Notes: a model not told the origin generated them from the sequence alone. A stretch of DNA of 64,000 nt from Mesostigma viride (GCA_009746045.1 RPFO01000312.1:2966377-3030376), one strand, 5' to 3'. Counted from the stretch's first letter, positions 21,403-30,366 are shown. A program made the numbers and translations.

Positions 21403-21699
21403 ATGGACCCCTTTTTACGGATAGCTCTTGTGCTGGTCGTGGTTTTCTTGATTCTCTCGCTGATCGTGAATCTCGCTGGAGAAGAGCTTGCGAAAAAACT
21501 TTGCGAGTGGTTTGGCAAGGAGGACTCTGAAAAGTGCGCAGAACATGTATTCAATGTATTAAATGTAATCGCTTTGCCCCTGTTGGCCTTGTTCGCTGCT
21601 GCAGGGGTGGTCACAAAATGGCAGTCCTATAAGGACCAAAGGACAATTGCTAAAGCCGCTCAACTTAAGTTGAATAAGAGCAAGACCGTAAAACCGTGA
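21403..21699 (+). CDS. small two-pass membrane protein
   Basis: 98 residues with two hydrophobic segments, IALVLVVVFLILSLIVNLAG near the N-terminus and VIALPLLALFAAAGVVT in the middle, and a basic tail. Between them lies an amphipathic charged stretch with two cysteines. Its start lies 24 bp after the preceding gene, and its end overlaps the convergent gene at 21665 by 35 bp. Likely a virion or host-membrane component; not recognised. Confidence 0.6.
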   Translation: MDPFLRIALVLVVVFLILSLIVNLAGEELAKKLCEWFGKEDSEKCAEHVFNVLNVIALPLLALFAAAGVVTKWQSYKDQRTIAKAAQLKLNKSKTVKP

Positions 21700-22015
21700 A
21701 AAACAAAGAGGGGATCAGTGCAACCCTTTTGATAAGCGCGTTTGCGGCTAAAACAACAGTCAACCACACAAACGCCGTCTGGACCATTACATGAACACTC
21801 TCGAAGCGGCTCTCGATGATTTCTTTGCAATGAATGGGGTTGGCGTCCCACACGTCCGAAGTCGTGTGTGTCATGGCCGCGCATATGTCGCTTTCTGGCA
21901 TACTCATCCAGAACCCAAATGAGGCAATAGGCGGGCCTTTCATAAACAACTTTCGCAGCGGAGAAGATACACATGCCTCGTAAACATATTCCAACGCCCA
22001 AAGGGCCCCCTTCAT
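21665..22015 (-). CDS. hypothetical protein with C-terminal membrane segment
   Basis: 116 residues. The N-terminal two thirds are mixed and moderately hydrophobic. Near the C-terminus FVWLTVVLAANALIKRVALI and a following LFFTVL could span a membrane. It converges with the two-pass membrane gene, overlapping it by 35 bp, so one of the two 3' ends may be shorter. Not recognised. Confidence 0.45.
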   Translation of the reverse strand: MKGALWALEYVYEACVSSPLRKLFMKGPPIASFGFWMSMPESDICAAMTHTTSDVWDANPIHCKEIIESRFESVHVMVQTAFVWLTVVLAANALIKRVALIPSLFFTVLRSCSYST

Positions 22016-22044
22016 CTGACCTACCTTAATTAATCCTCTGAAAA

Positions 22045-22608
22045 CTATTTGAACTGTATCAAGAATCTCCTTTTCCCGATTTTAGGGTGAACGATGGAAC
22101 CAAGGTCCACTGCACGAAAACGCTTTCGCGCTCGCCTGACGACGACGACAACTCTTTCGGGCTCCTTCTTGGCCAAATGATGATGGCATTTCGGGAGCTC
22201 CATTCGAATTGTTTCGATGTTTTCTAGCGCGTACTTGATGACACCGTGAGTAATAGCCCAACGGAAGAAGTTCATTTGACCGAGAGTCGTCTGCATCGTC
22301 CTCGTCCCGTCCGATGACGAGACATTGATCTTCTTCCGCCTTGCAAAAGGGTCGAACATCTTCTTTGAGTAGAAATCTAGATGTTCGCGGTAAGACATGT
22401 AAAGGTTTACAGGCATGCCGTCATCGTCGCTGATGCATTCCACCTGATGCGTCCTGGCAAAGTTCGTGACTAGCCACTCCAGAACCCTCAGAGAAAGGGC
22501 ATTCGAGGCCGGTTTCGAGTTTGTGACATCGCCTCGAAGGTCATAGAGCGTGTTGAAGTTCTGGTCGTTCTCGTAAAAACGGAACAGAGACCTCTCGATG
22601 AGGCTCAT
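22045..22608 (-). CDS. ICP46-like conserved nucleocytovirus protein
   Basis: 187 residues from MSLIERSLFRFYE at 22608. A longer frame goes up to 22788 but would run into the start of the divergent gene at 22713, so the internal ATG is preferred. Blocks SLRVLEWLVTNFAR, LYMSYREHLDFYSKK followed by FDPFARRKKI, and LGQMNFFRWAITHGVIKY resemble a family conserved widely among nucleocytoviruses and annotated in iridoviruses as immediate-early ICP46. This identification is from recall of the motif pattern, not a search. Biochemical function of the family is not established. The C-terminus is strongly basic (RRARKRFRAV). Confidence 0.55.
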   Translation of the reverse strand: MSLIERSLFRFYENDQNFNTLYDLRGDVTNSKPASNALSLRVLEWLVTNFARTHQVECISDDDGMPVNLYMSYREHLDFYSKKMFDPFARRKKINVSSSDGTRTMQTTLGQMNFFRWAITHGVIKYALENIETIRMELPKCHHHLAKKEPERVVVVVRRARKRFRAVDLGSIVHPKIGKRRFLIQFK

Positions 22609-22712
22609 CACTCTGAACTTTAATACACAGCGATCGTTTTGATTTTGGTCTGGAGAACGAACCTCGTTCGTACAGGGAACGATTTTTTTTTGCAAACGTT
22701 TGAATAACCGCA

Positions 22713-23564
22713 ATGGCGATGGAGGAGGGAGAAATCCCTGGCGTCTCGAGGGGATGGTCAAGCCGACGTGCGAATCCTCGAGAGGCAAGCGACGTCTTAA
22801 AAGCCGTCAACGGCGCGTGTTGTACCTGGGACGTTCCAAGACCGTACATCCACTTCGTGACGTCGACCAAAGAACTCGTGGCGGAACTCGGAAACGACGC
22901 GTATACCATGACCGAGTTTCGCAAGGGGGTGTACGTCCTCCTCGCCCTTGTGAGAGTACGTGGCGGTCGTCCAGTTTGCGCGCTAGTACACGGGGACCGG
23001 ACAGTTGACATTATCAAGATGCCAACTTTCAAGACAAAACTTTTCAAAGGAACTGTCGCGGTTGGAATCTTGACTACAGACTTTATGAATCGGTCCGTCA
23101 TATATATACATGACTGTCTGGCTTTCAGTCGCCGAAATTTGAGATCTCGAGATTTTAAATCTAGGCTCGAATACGCGCAAATGATTGTTTCGATGAACTT
23201 TCCTAGTACGGGAAACATGTATTTGCACACATTTATTAAGTGCAGTCCTTTTATGGACATTAGGTCGGGAGACATGGACACGAAAAACAATAATGTTCTT
23301 TTTATTCCTTCTTCATCTTTCGTTGAACAAGGATACGTGAAGGGTAAGGTACCCGTGCTCCTGGAGAACAAAATCGGTGCAACTACCGAAAAGGGGAGCA
23401 ACCTTCTCAGAAAGTCTAAACTTTGCTCCCTCGCTGACCGCCTGACTTCTGGTTGGCGCGTCTGCCCCGGCTGGACTTCTTGGGGTCGTACACAATGCGG
23501 TACAGCAGGCGTTCCCCCGCCGATGACATGGGGGATTCTTGGATCTGGAGTTTTTTTGTCGTAG
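22713..23564 (+). CDS. hypothetical protein, remote resemblance to nucleotidyltransferase fold
   Basis: Up to 283 residues from MAMEEGEIPG. The middle has a strand pattern FKGTVAVGIL followed by VIYIHDCLAFSRRN and an arginine-rich SRDFKSRLEYAQ, reminiscent of motifs III and IV of capping enzymes and nucleic-acid ligases. The motif I lysine (KxDG) is not seen, so catalysis is doubtful and the call is weak. The last 50 codons run antisense through the 3' end of the primase gene and look like read-through after a lost stop; the real protein may end near 23410. Confidence 0.4.
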   Translation: MAMEEGEIPGVSRGWSSRRANPREASDVLKAVNGACCTWDVPRPYIHFVTSTKELVAELGNDAYTMTEFRKGVYVLLALVRVRGGRPVCALVHGDRTVDIIKMPTFKTKLFKGTVAVGILTTDFMNRSVIYIHDCLAFSRRNLRSRDFKSRLEYAQMIVSMNFPSTGNMYLHTFIKCSPFMDIRSGDMDTKNNNVLFIPSSSFVEQGYVKGKVPVLLENKIGATTEKGSNLLRKSKLCSLADRLTSGWRVCPGWTSWGRTQCGTAGVPPPMTWGILGSGVFLS

Positions 23565-24822
23565 AGAAAAGCTGGACGGAGATGTCGCTGGGGATGCGAC
23601 CTGGGTCGGAGCGGTATCCTCTGCACTCGTCGTCAAAGCAGCGCTGGAACCACCCGTGTCTGTTGACTTCGAACCAGACATTGTTCCGCTCGTGCATGCG
23701 ATGCACGTTGCGACAATCCCGGCTTCGACTCCACACCCAGTACACGCTCGACTGCCCCTCACCGTCTTTGAAAGCGTTCGTCAAGACCACCCCTGTTAGG
23801 AGTTTGCAAATGGCCTTGTACTCTTCGCTGTCCTTTGGCAGAAGAGTTCCGTTCGCGTTCGAGGGACCTGCAGGGTACAAAGCGGACGGGCGATCATGAG
23901 CGCGTTTGTTTCGGTTCTTTCGACATCGGGGTTGCTCGACAAGGTCCTCGTCATGGTCGCTGGGAGCCACGACGGTGGCGGGAACCACGTTCTCCATCTC
24001 GTCATAGATCCGAACCGAGGTCATACGGAGCTGGTGGTAGATAGACGGAGGGTCGTAGTCGACGCTACCCTCCGAGTCTGTCTGCGAAACGAACGTGTAG
24101 GGACGGTTCTCATGGATCTTGCCGAAGACACACGAGCATTCTCGTCGAATGTCCGCTTTTCTCCTGCAGTATGCGCACGGACACGTTCGTGCAGAAGATC
24201 CTCCGCCTTTGCAACCTTGAAGCTCCTTGTCGAGGATCCGAAACTTCTTGCTGCACTCGCCACATCGAACACATTTGAGAGAGTACAGCATCCGGAGGCC
24301 GTTGTCTAGCATGATAGACGAGTCCACGACCGCGTTCCAGGAGTTCGTTTCTGGTCGTGGCCCGAACTTGGTGTGCAAACGAGACACGATGAAGCTTCTG
24401 AGCTCGAGGGCGACATCCTTGTTGACAGGGATACCCGGCCAGTGGACGTGCACGCCACTTTTTACCAGGTTACCTTTCTTCTTCGTGGGAGCTTTGCAAA
24501 TCACCATGTGATAGTCCACCTGGTCGCCTTCTTGCACGCAAGAACGTACAAGCGTTTGGATCTCAGGAATCCAGTCGTTTTCTATCACAGATGTCATGTC
24601 GGATTCGTCCTCGCAGTCGATGTCTAGAAAGAACGGGAAGACCGGATCGGACTTTTGCTCCACAATAAAGTTTTGCTTTTCCTCTGTCGCGTCTTTCTCG
24701 ATGCATTTGTAAAACTCAAAAAGACAATCGCTTGAAACGTAGACTTTGCCTCCGCGAAACCCGTCTAAGAGAAGATGCGTGTACTCTTCAGTGGACTCCA
24801 CGAAACATTGTCTCTCAACCAA
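23416..24822 (-). CDS. archaeo-eukaryotic primase, PrimPol/UL52 type
   Basis: 468 residues. The catalytic signature of this primase family is complete: FFLDID with D67 and D69, the KSGVHVHW block with H125/H127, and a third acidic site in VVDSSIMLDNG (D167), followed by RMLYSLKC. A cysteine-rich segment (C185, C188, C214, C216, C219) follows. The C-terminus carries a UL52-type zinc ribbon, C370 x6 H377 then C395 x4 C400, with the same inner spacing as human PrimPol. It would make primers or repair gaps during DNA replication. No D5 helicase is fused. It starts 64 bp from a divergent gene; its end overlaps the convergent gene by 149 bp. Confidence 0.85.
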   Translation of the reverse strand: MVERQCFVESTEEYTHLLLDGFRGGKVYVSSDCLFEFYKCIEKDATEEKQNFIVEQKSDPVFPFFLDIDCEDESDMTSVIENDWIPEIQTLVRSCVQEGDQVDYHMVICKAPTKKKGNLVKSGVHVHWPGIPVNKDVALELRSFIVSRLHTKFGPRPETNSWNAVVDSSIMLDNGLRMLYSLKCVRCGECSKKFRILDKELQGCKGGGSSARTCPCAYCRRKADIRRECSCVFGKIHENRPYTFVSQTDSEGSVDYDPPSIYHQLRMTSVRIYDEMENVVPATVVAPSDHDEDLVEQPRCRKNRNKRAHDRPSALYPAGPSNANGTLLPKDSEEYKAICKLLTGVVLTNAFKDGEGQSSVYWVWSRSRDCRNVHRMHERNNVWFEVNRHGWFQRCFDDECRGYRSDPGRIPSDISVQLFSTTKKLQIQESPMSSAGERLLYRIVYDPKKSSRGRRANQKSGGQRGSKV

Positions 24823-24886
24823 CCATTCGGTCGCGTTGGAATAGGGAGGCGGCTGCCCTCAAGATTGGGAGACCCCTGTCGCCGTC

Positions 24887-25297
24887 ATGAGCGACGAAAC
24901 GTTCCGACGCAACATCCTCGAATTCTCGCGAGTTTGGTGGAAGGACGCAAAGACGAATTCCATTACAACAACTCCGTCGGACAACCCGCCTCAACTCCGC
25001 ATCATTGTCATGGACGGAAAGATCGACGTCGTGCAGATCATCAACGGGCCGAGCGACAAGTACAACAATCTCTCTTTCCAACCGGCGCCCTTGAACATGA
25101 TTCGTAACATGGACATCCGTTTCGCAGTGGATACTATTGCGGTGGCCAACTCTCCGACCTGGAAAGTGGTGAACACCGCGCCGCTGAACCTTGGCGGGGC
25201 TGACGAGAACATCGTCTACGTCGTTCTTAAACACGCCGAAACGAACCAACACCGAATCGTGTTCTACGCAGCTGCAAGTCCGTCCGAGGATCTTTAA
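24887..25297 (+). CDS. hypothetical soluble protein
   Basis: 136 residues from MSDETFRRN. Alternating strands such as LRIIVMDGKIDVVQII, FAVDTIAVAN and ENIVYVVLKHA suggest a small beta-rich fold without membrane segments or cysteine clusters. It is divergent from the primase with a 64-bp gap that must hold both promoters. Its TAA directly abuts the stop codon of the next, convergent gene inside a TTAATTAA palindrome. Not recognised. Confidence 0.65.
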   Translation: MSDETFRRNILEFSRVWWKDAKTNSITTTPSDNPPQLRIIVMDGKIDVVQIINGPSDKYNNLSFQPAPLNMIRNMDIRFAVDTIAVANSPTWKVVNTAPLNLGGADENIVYVVLKHAETNQHRIVFYAAASPSEDL

Positions 25298-27943
25298 TTA
25301 AGGGGACGGCAACTCACGTCGCAAGTCGTCGATCAGAATTTTGAGCTGTCGCGCATCTTTTTCTCGATTAGCTTGCCATTCCCGTTTTAGAAGTTCGAGC
25401 CTCTCATCAAGCTCGCGTTTTTCTCGCCTGTCCTGAATCGCGTTTTCCTGTTGTTTGTTTAACTCTTCTTGTCGCCTTTCTTGCGCACGACGTTTTAAAA
25501 CCTCGCTCCTCGCGGCTTTTTCTATTGCGTTATATTTTTCGATCTCCGATTTGCTTAAAGGTTTTACATTCACTCCGGGTTCGAAGTTACCGCGAGCCTC
25601 TACTTCTTCACCTTGAGAAAACCTGAAAGGCCAATTGGTGTCGTTTCTCGGTCGCAGTTGTCGCGGGGGTTCGAGGGGCGTATTCAATTCCTCAAGGTTC
25701 TTTTCGACAGCAGATCCGTCGGAAGTAGTCGTAACACTATAAGCATCAGTCCGAGTCCTGAAAACTGGGTCTGGAAGCCTGCCAGAAGCAGAAGAAGGCC
25801 GTTGTTGCGATGGTTTCGGTCTAGATTTTGTTGCCGCTTCTTTAAGCAGCCTTTCAAAAAGTTGTTGTCCCGGACTGAAAAGTCTAGATCCCCACAGTTC
25901 TTGAGCCTTTTTTGCAGTTTCGGCTGGTGAAGAAGCAACCGCCAACGACACTTGAGGCGTTTTAAATTCCAAACTACCGACCGCGGGCTTTGTTTCAGCA
26001 CCCCACGCGTTTTTAGTCACAAACGGTTTTTTAAGTGTTTGATACTCGGATTTTTCAACGGGGCCTTCAAAAAGGGTTTTAGGGCTAGGCAAATGTGAAT
26101 CTATGACATCATCTTCTGAAAGGGTTTCGGGACGACGCGAATCAAGATCTTCCACATATAATGGTAGATCATAGGGGCCAGGCATAGTTTCATTCGTCTC
26201 GGCTGCAAAGTTCGCAATTGCATCAAGGCGTCTTACACGAACTGGATTGCGTGGAGACTCCTCAGTAAACTGGCTCGTCACATTGATCCGTTTTGTAGGA
26301 CTTATAGGACCTAGTAGTTCATCCGTGTATGAATCTTTTCCAAACGACAAAAGAGACGTGACGGGCAGTGGTTGTATTTGGCGCACTGCTTCTGGCTCTA
26401 TCTGAAACCGATTTCCCGGGACTCTCCGCACACTTGTGTTCCTAGTATCATTTTGTAGTCCCAAATTAGACAAATGGCGAAACAGCTGAGATTTCAAATC
26501 TCTACGTTCCGCCCAATCAGATGGTGTAACCCGCTCTTGTTCATGTCCTCCGTCGAGATATTCATTCGCGATCGGTGAAGGAGATTCCATCGCGATCGGT
26601 AAAGGATCCTGCCATGCAGTTTTTACTCTTGGAGGTTTCGGTGACAGGGACACTCCGAGTTGATCCGACGAAGACACGTCAAGGTCAGCATCTAGAGTTA
26701 CAGCGTCGTCAATATCCGCATCTTCGATACCACCCATCCACGCCGCCGATTCTCTAAAGTCTCTATTTTCATTGCTTCTACTCTCTCCAGTATTTGATCC
26801 GTTGTTTGTGTTTTTCAGTGCTGTCACCAGAACCTTTGAGCGAGCAGGAGTTTTCTTTTCGTACGGTTTGGCTACAACTTGTCTCGCCGGGGGGATCATT
26901 TGCGGCCCGCGAGGATGATTGCTATCAATCATGTCCGGTTCAGTCGTTACTGTATTTTTCCTTCCGATTCCAGGAGAGAGGTTAGCAGATGTGGTTGCAT
27001 TTGTACTCAACCCAGAAACTATAGGGATTACGGGAATATCCAAAAGTTCGCCATTTACCGTGAGAACTTCTATTCCAACATCGGCTCCGTCAATGAATTT
27101 AGATTCATTTCCACTGATAGGATTTCCCTCTACCGTAAAAGGTCTTCGTGATCTTCTTATTAATGTTTCTATTATTTCAGTCTGTTGTCTTTCTGAACGT
27201 CTCTTCAAATCTTGTAGCACGTCGACTGATATCGAGGTTACATTCGCGTCCGAAACTATTACCCCATCTCGAGTCTGTTTAACGTATCTCCAAATAATCT
27301 GATTACGTTCATTTTGGTCCTTTTTTACATACGGTTTGGCTACAACTTGTCTCGCCGGGGGGATCATTTGCGGCCCGCGAGGCTGATCGATATCATACGT
27401 GCCCGGTTCAGTCGATATTGCTCTCACCCGTTCAGGGTCAGAAAGTTCTCCGTCCTCGCTCAGGACGTCTTGACTCTCTTCATCTGACAAAGTGCTTCGG
27501 TCCTCGTTATCGGAATTGGATGGTGTAATTAACGCAGATGTGTCCGCAGATTCGTAATCTGTTGCAAAAGTAACTTCGGAGTCGCTATCTGATGATACCG
27601 AATACTCATTTTCTTCTAATTCCGGTAAACTGCCTTCTTCGCCCCCATTTTCACTGAAAAGTCCATAAACGTGCGAATAACTCCCTTTTTTTGCGCCTCC
27701 CGTTTCTTCTGCCGCGACTGGTTCGCTCTCCGGGTCAGTTCCCACACCTGCATCCCTTGATTCCGGCTCTCTGGCGCGTACAAGTACGTACCTCGGTTTA
27801 GGAATTCCTAGCGGATCAGTCGCGGCGGGGTAAAACCACTGTTCTCCTCCTACGAAAAAACCTGGCCCGTGCATCGGGTGAGGCAACAAAGGATTAGACA
27901 AGTACATCTGCACGTACGAGTATGGATCCGCGTATAGCGACAT
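25298..27943 (-). CDS. large disordered protein with C-terminal coiled coil
   Basis: 881 residues from MSLYADPYSYVQMYLSNP at 27943. The earlier ATG (28000) is disfavoured because the AT-rich promoter-like block lies between the two. The first 60 residues are Pro/Tyr-rich. A long Ser/Asp/Glu-rich low-complexity middle follows, in which PRGPQMIPPARQVVAKPY occurs twice, encoded by an 85-bp DNA duplication (26862 and 27331). The last 110 residues form a strongly charged coiled coil (ERRQEELNKQQENAIQD). This composition suits a virion core or tegument-like scaffold, but that is inference. Not recognised. Confidence 0.65.
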   Translation of the reverse strand: MSLYADPYSYVQMYLSNPLLPHPMHGPGFFVGGEQWFYPAATDPLGIPKPRYVLVRAREPESRDAGVGTDPESEPVAAEETGGAKKGSYSHVYGLFSENGGEEGSLPELEENEYSVSSDSDSEVTFATDYESADTSALITPSNSDNEDRSTLSDEESQDVLSEDGELSDPERVRAISTEPGTYDIDQPRGPQMIPPARQVVAKPYVKKDQNERNQIIWRYVKQTRDGVIVSDANVTSISVDVLQDLKRRSERQQTEIIETLIRRSRRPFTVEGNPISGNESKFIDGADVGIEVLTVNGELLDIPVIPIVSGLSTNATTSANLSPGIGRKNTVTTEPDMIDSNHPRGPQMIPPARQVVAKPYEKKTPARSKVLVTALKNTNNGSNTGESRSNENRDFRESAAWMGGIEDADIDDAVTLDADLDVSSSDQLGVSLSPKPPRVKTAWQDPLPIAMESPSPIANEYLDGGHEQERVTPSDWAERRDLKSQLFRHLSNLGLQNDTRNTSVRRVPGNRFQIEPEAVRQIQPLPVTSLLSFGKDSYTDELLGPISPTKRINVTSQFTEESPRNPVRVRRLDAIANFAAETNETMPGPYDLPLYVEDLDSRRPETLSEDDVIDSHLPSPKTLFEGPVEKSEYQTLKKPFVTKNAWGAETKPAVGSLEFKTPQVSLAVASSPAETAKKAQELWGSRLFSPGQQLFERLLKEAATKSRPKPSQQRPSSASGRLPDPVFRTRTDAYSVTTTSDGSAVEKNLEELNTPLEPPRQLRPRNDTNWPFRFSQGEEVEARGNFEPGVNVKPLSKSEIEKYNAIEKAARSEVLKRRAQERRQEELNKQQENAIQDRREKRELDERLELLKREWQANREKDARQLKILIDDLRRELPSP

Positions 27944-27978
27944 GCAACTTTCTTTCTTTATTGAATAATAAAAAACCC
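27941..27978 (-). promoter_or_regulatory. AT-rich promoter block, copy 1 of 2
   Basis: On the minus strand this 38-bp block (TTTTTTATTATTCAATAAAG and the following AAAGAAAGTTGCATG) ends with the start codon of the large disordered protein. An exact second copy is at 28839-28876. Confidence 0.6.
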
Positions 27979-28044
27979 CTCGATGAACCTTAATGTGCAA
28001 GCTAGCGATTAAATATATTAAGCCCTTTACAAAGTGAAACTACT

Positions 28045-28806
28045 ATGAAGTGCATGGCTGCTACCCGATCTGGGGGTACATGCAATTTAGAAGTCGCGAG
28101 GGGAAGATGCCACCTGCACAAGGGTCGACGCTCTGTGTCGCAAAAAAGCACACGTCGCTATAAGCAGGGTCACAAAATGCGTGCGCCGAACCCAGGTGAA
28201 GAGGGGTCTGAGGCCGCCCCCTCTGTAATTAACCCCGAGTCTGACACTCAACCCAACCCCAATTACCGTTCCCGAAATGCAGTCAGTGAAATCCTCGGAA
28301 ATCCAGAGCTGGTGGATAACATTTTGTCAAACGTCGGCCCAGAAGACAAACTTAGTTACGGTGTGGCCAACGGACCTGGAGCAGACCAACAAATGAGACA
28401 GAACTTGTTCAATCACTACCTAGGTCAACTTAATGAAGTCAATGCACGTCTCGAAAATATACCGCCTGCTAGTGGTGAGTTACATGAAATGAGACGCGCT
28501 GGAACACTTGACGCATGGATTGCAGGACAACACGAGAAAATCAAGCTGGACAGAATAAAAGAAGAGGCGCTTGAAAGAACATACCGCCTAGGTCAAATTA
28601 TCCTAAACACAGACGGAAGGAGATCCGGGATGAACGTACCGGTAACTGTCACGTGGGGAGACGTGGACGCGCTAAGGAACGCGCCATTAAATCCCAACCG
28701 CCCCGGGCTGTCGGGCATAGCACAACGACGGGCCGAACTGAGTGAAATGGAACATAATGTGCTACGGTTCGCAAAATTTATCAACAGCCTGACTGGGCGA
28801 ACATGA
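28045..28806 (+). CDS. zinc-module protein with F-box-like segment
   Basis: 253 residues. It opens with the recurrent C/C/C/H module (C3, G11, C13, C22xxH25: MKCMAATRSGGTC then RCHLHKGRR), as in eight other proteins of this window. A basic and disordered linker follows, then GNPELVDNILSNVGPEDKL, which fits the start of an F-box, and a helical C-terminus. The module may bind nucleic acid or zinc and the F-box would recruit SKP1, making it a candidate adaptor for ubiquitin ligase; both are inferences from pattern. AAATATATTAAG lies about 30 bp before the ATG. Confidence 0.65.
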   Translation: MKCMAATRSGGTCNLEVARGRCHLHKGRRSVSQKSTRRYKQGHKMRAPNPGEEGSEAAPSVINPESDTQPNPNYRSRNAVSEILGNPELVDNILSNVGPEDKLSYGVANGPGADQQMRQNLFNHYLGQLNEVNARLENIPPASGELHEMRRAGTLDAWIAGQHEKIKLDRIKEEALERTYRLGQIILNTDGRRSGMNVPVTVTWGDVDALRNAPLNPNRPGLSGIAQRRAELSEMEHNVLRFAKFINSLTGRT

Positions 28807-28838
28807 TGAAACGCGAACATGTACTTTGCTCACAAGAA

Positions 28839-28876
28839 CATGCAACTTTCTTTCTTTATTGAATAATAAAAAACCC
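28839..28876. repeat. exact duplicate of the 27941-27978 promoter block
   Basis: All 38 bases match, same orientation. Its minus-strand ATG opens only a three-codon frame. It is either the relic of a lost gene or serves the plus-strand mini-gene at 28884. Confidence 0.7.
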
Positions 28877-28883
28877 TCTCGTC

Positions 28884-28991
28884 ATGAGGTGCAAAGGCAC
28901 GACCCATTGCAACCGGAGGTGCAAGTTTCAAGCGAGGCCGATGAGAGTCACGTGCGGAAAACATTCCAGAACGAGAAAGTCTAAATCGTGA
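28884..28991 (+). CDS. mini zinc-module protein
   Basis: 35 residues, starting MRCKGTTHCNRRCKF and ending CGKHSRTRKSKS. The cysteine and histidine spacing (C3, C9, C13, C24xxH27) and the basic tail match the module found at the N-terminus of larger proteins here, so this may be a stand-alone version. It starts 8 bp after the duplicated promoter block and overlaps the convergent gene's stop by 11 bp. Its short length leaves some doubt. Confidence 0.5.
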   Translation: MRCKGTTHCNRRCKFQARPMRVTCGKHSRTRKSKS

Positions 28992-29265
28992 TCCCGTTCA
29001 CCCAATCGGATCTAACCCCATCGCGCCTCTTGTTCCTGAAAAACTTCAGGCCGAAAGGTTCGAACAATGTGCGTAAGTCTTCATTTGTCACCGCGTTCTT
29101 CCTGTTAGACACGTCTTCTCCACAAAAATCGACTAAAAAAGCCTGGCGAAAATCTTTCATTTTCACCCACGCCTCCGGGTCCTGCTTGACGTTTTCGCGC
29201 TGCACGAACTCCGCGGCCTTTGTCGTGTACACCGACACGATGCACGCTTTGCTGCATGTGATCAC
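28981..29265 (-). CDS. hypothetical protein, possible winged-helix-like domain
   Basis: 94 residues from MITCSKACIVSVY. The second half (WVKMKDFRQAFLVDF, then NEDLRTLFEPFGLKFF and RSDWVNGI) has the helical spacing and closing W-G-I of small DNA-binding domains found alone or at the C-terminus of viral primases, but I cannot confirm the family. It is divergent from the next gene with a 72-bp gap containing AAAATATCGC. Confidence 0.5.
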   Translation of the reverse strand: MITCSKACIVSVYTTKAAEFVQRENVKQDPEAWVKMKDFRQAFLVDFCGEDVSNRKNAVTNEDLRTLFEPFGLKFFRNKRRDGVRSDWVNGITI

Positions 29266-29337
29266 GTTCGGGGGATCATACGCATTCGTTTCCGAGCCCC
29301 AGTGCTACCCTAAAAATATCGCATTTTATTAGATATC

Positions 29338-29985
29338 ATGTCAGACACATTGGTCAAAATAGCAGCTGCTACAGGAGCTGGACTACTTTTAGCGTATGCT
29401 GCTTCTCAATATGCGCTACAATCAGAAACTGATCCAGAAAATCATGAGGAACAGGAAACCAAGTCGGTTCTCGAGGTTTGCAAAAAAGCTCGATGGCAAA
29501 CAAAGATGTGTCTCTCGCCGTCTTCCTACATAGGCTACTCGATTCCAGACGGCAAGCAGCCTGAAGTAAGACGTGTCGATGCAGAACGGGTATCAAAAGA
29601 TTTGAACGCAGGTCCCTTCACGGTTACCAAGGTTATCAAAACTCCATCAGACGACGGAGTTCGTCAAGGCATTTTCGTCATGGAGGCTGCCAACGGATTC
29701 ATCGTCGTTCGTGACGCGACTCCAACATCTAACGAATTGATCTTGGAGCAAGAGCCAACACCTTGGGACAGAGAACGTCTTATACGCACTCTTGACGACG
29801 TGTACACGAGCAAGAGCTGGCTTCAGGCGATTCGACGCTGCGACATCGTGAACCGATTCCGGAACCGGTTTCCAACACGGATGATAACCCATTTCGACAT
29901 GGACGGATGGGGAATCACTCTCGTCATCGAAACGCAAGGCGTGCGTCTGTTCGCATACGCTATCTGGGATGACAGAACGGCGTGA
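29338..29985 (+). CDS. membrane-anchored protein
   Basis: 215 residues. The N-terminus has one hydrophobic segment, IAAATGAGLLLAYAASQYAL, fitting a signal anchor. The rest is soluble, with strands VFVMEAANGFIVVRDA and ITLVIETQGVRLFAYAIW, and two cysteines in CKKARWQTKMC. It probably faces the virion interior or the endoplasmic reticulum lumen. Not recognised. The 3' end overlaps the convergent zinc protein by 26 bp. Confidence 0.65.
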   Translation: MSDTLVKIAAATGAGLLLAYAASQYALQSETDPENHEEQETKSVLEVCKKARWQTKMCLSPSSYIGYSIPDGKQPEVRRVDAERVSKDLNAGPFTVTKVIKTPSDDGVRQGIFVMEAANGFIVVRDATPTSNELILEQEPTPWDRERLIRTLDDVYTSKSWLQAIRRCDIVNRFRNRFPTRMITHFDMDGWGITLVIETQGVRLFAYAIWDDRTA

Positions 29986-30364
29986 CGCGGTTCGTCGCGA
30001 AACAGGCGTGCTCGTTGACGGTGGTGTGATACGTAAGATGCGGGGAATACGCGTTCTTAAAAACCTTCATCATGTCGGACTCGTTTCTCCCAACACCGAA
30101 CTTGGTATCGTAGCAAGACTTGCAACACAAGATCCATGGTTCTGGTTGTTTTTCCATTGCCGGTCTCGTCATCCATCGGCCTTCAAACTTCCACCCGTCT
30201 TCGGAAACAGGACTGTGGCAGTACGCGCACGATTCGTGTTTCTGATCCTCCATTGCTTCGAGTTGTGCGACTCTGTCAGCCCTAGCAGCACGTTTTTTAG
30301 CATTGATGATTTCCTCCCGTTCCCTTTGTACGACGAACTCGGGCTTGGCGCATCCGTAGGACAT
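29960..30364 (-). CDS. small zinc-ribbon-like protein
   Basis: 134 residues from MSYGCAKPEFVVQ at 30364. The frame extends upstream, but the added part is arginine-rich shadow of the next gene. It has an N-terminal charged helix (REREEIINAKKRAARADR), then CAYC and, after 33 residues, CCKSCYD, so a four-cysteine zinc ribbon with a WKFEGRWMTRP insert is likely. DNA or protein binding is inferred. It lies 2 bp from the end of the upstream membrane gene on the same strand. Confidence 0.65.
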   Translation of the reverse strand: MSYGCAKPEFVVQREREEIINAKKRAARADRVAQLEAMEDQKHESCAYCHSPVSEDGWKFEGRWMTRPAMEKQPEPWILCCKSCYDTKFGVGRNESDMMKVFKNAYSPHLTYHTTVNEHACFATNRVTPFCHPR

Positions 30365-30366
30365 GG

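Noticed and set aside
22713-23564. Firm call of an mRNA capping enzyme or ligase
   Set aside because: The motif I lysine is not visible and the strand pattern alone is too weak; left as a hypothetical protein with remote resemblance.
29369-29937. Minus-strand ORFs opposite the membrane-anchored protein
   Set aside because: Short shadows without start context; the plus-strand protein has a clear N-terminal anchor.
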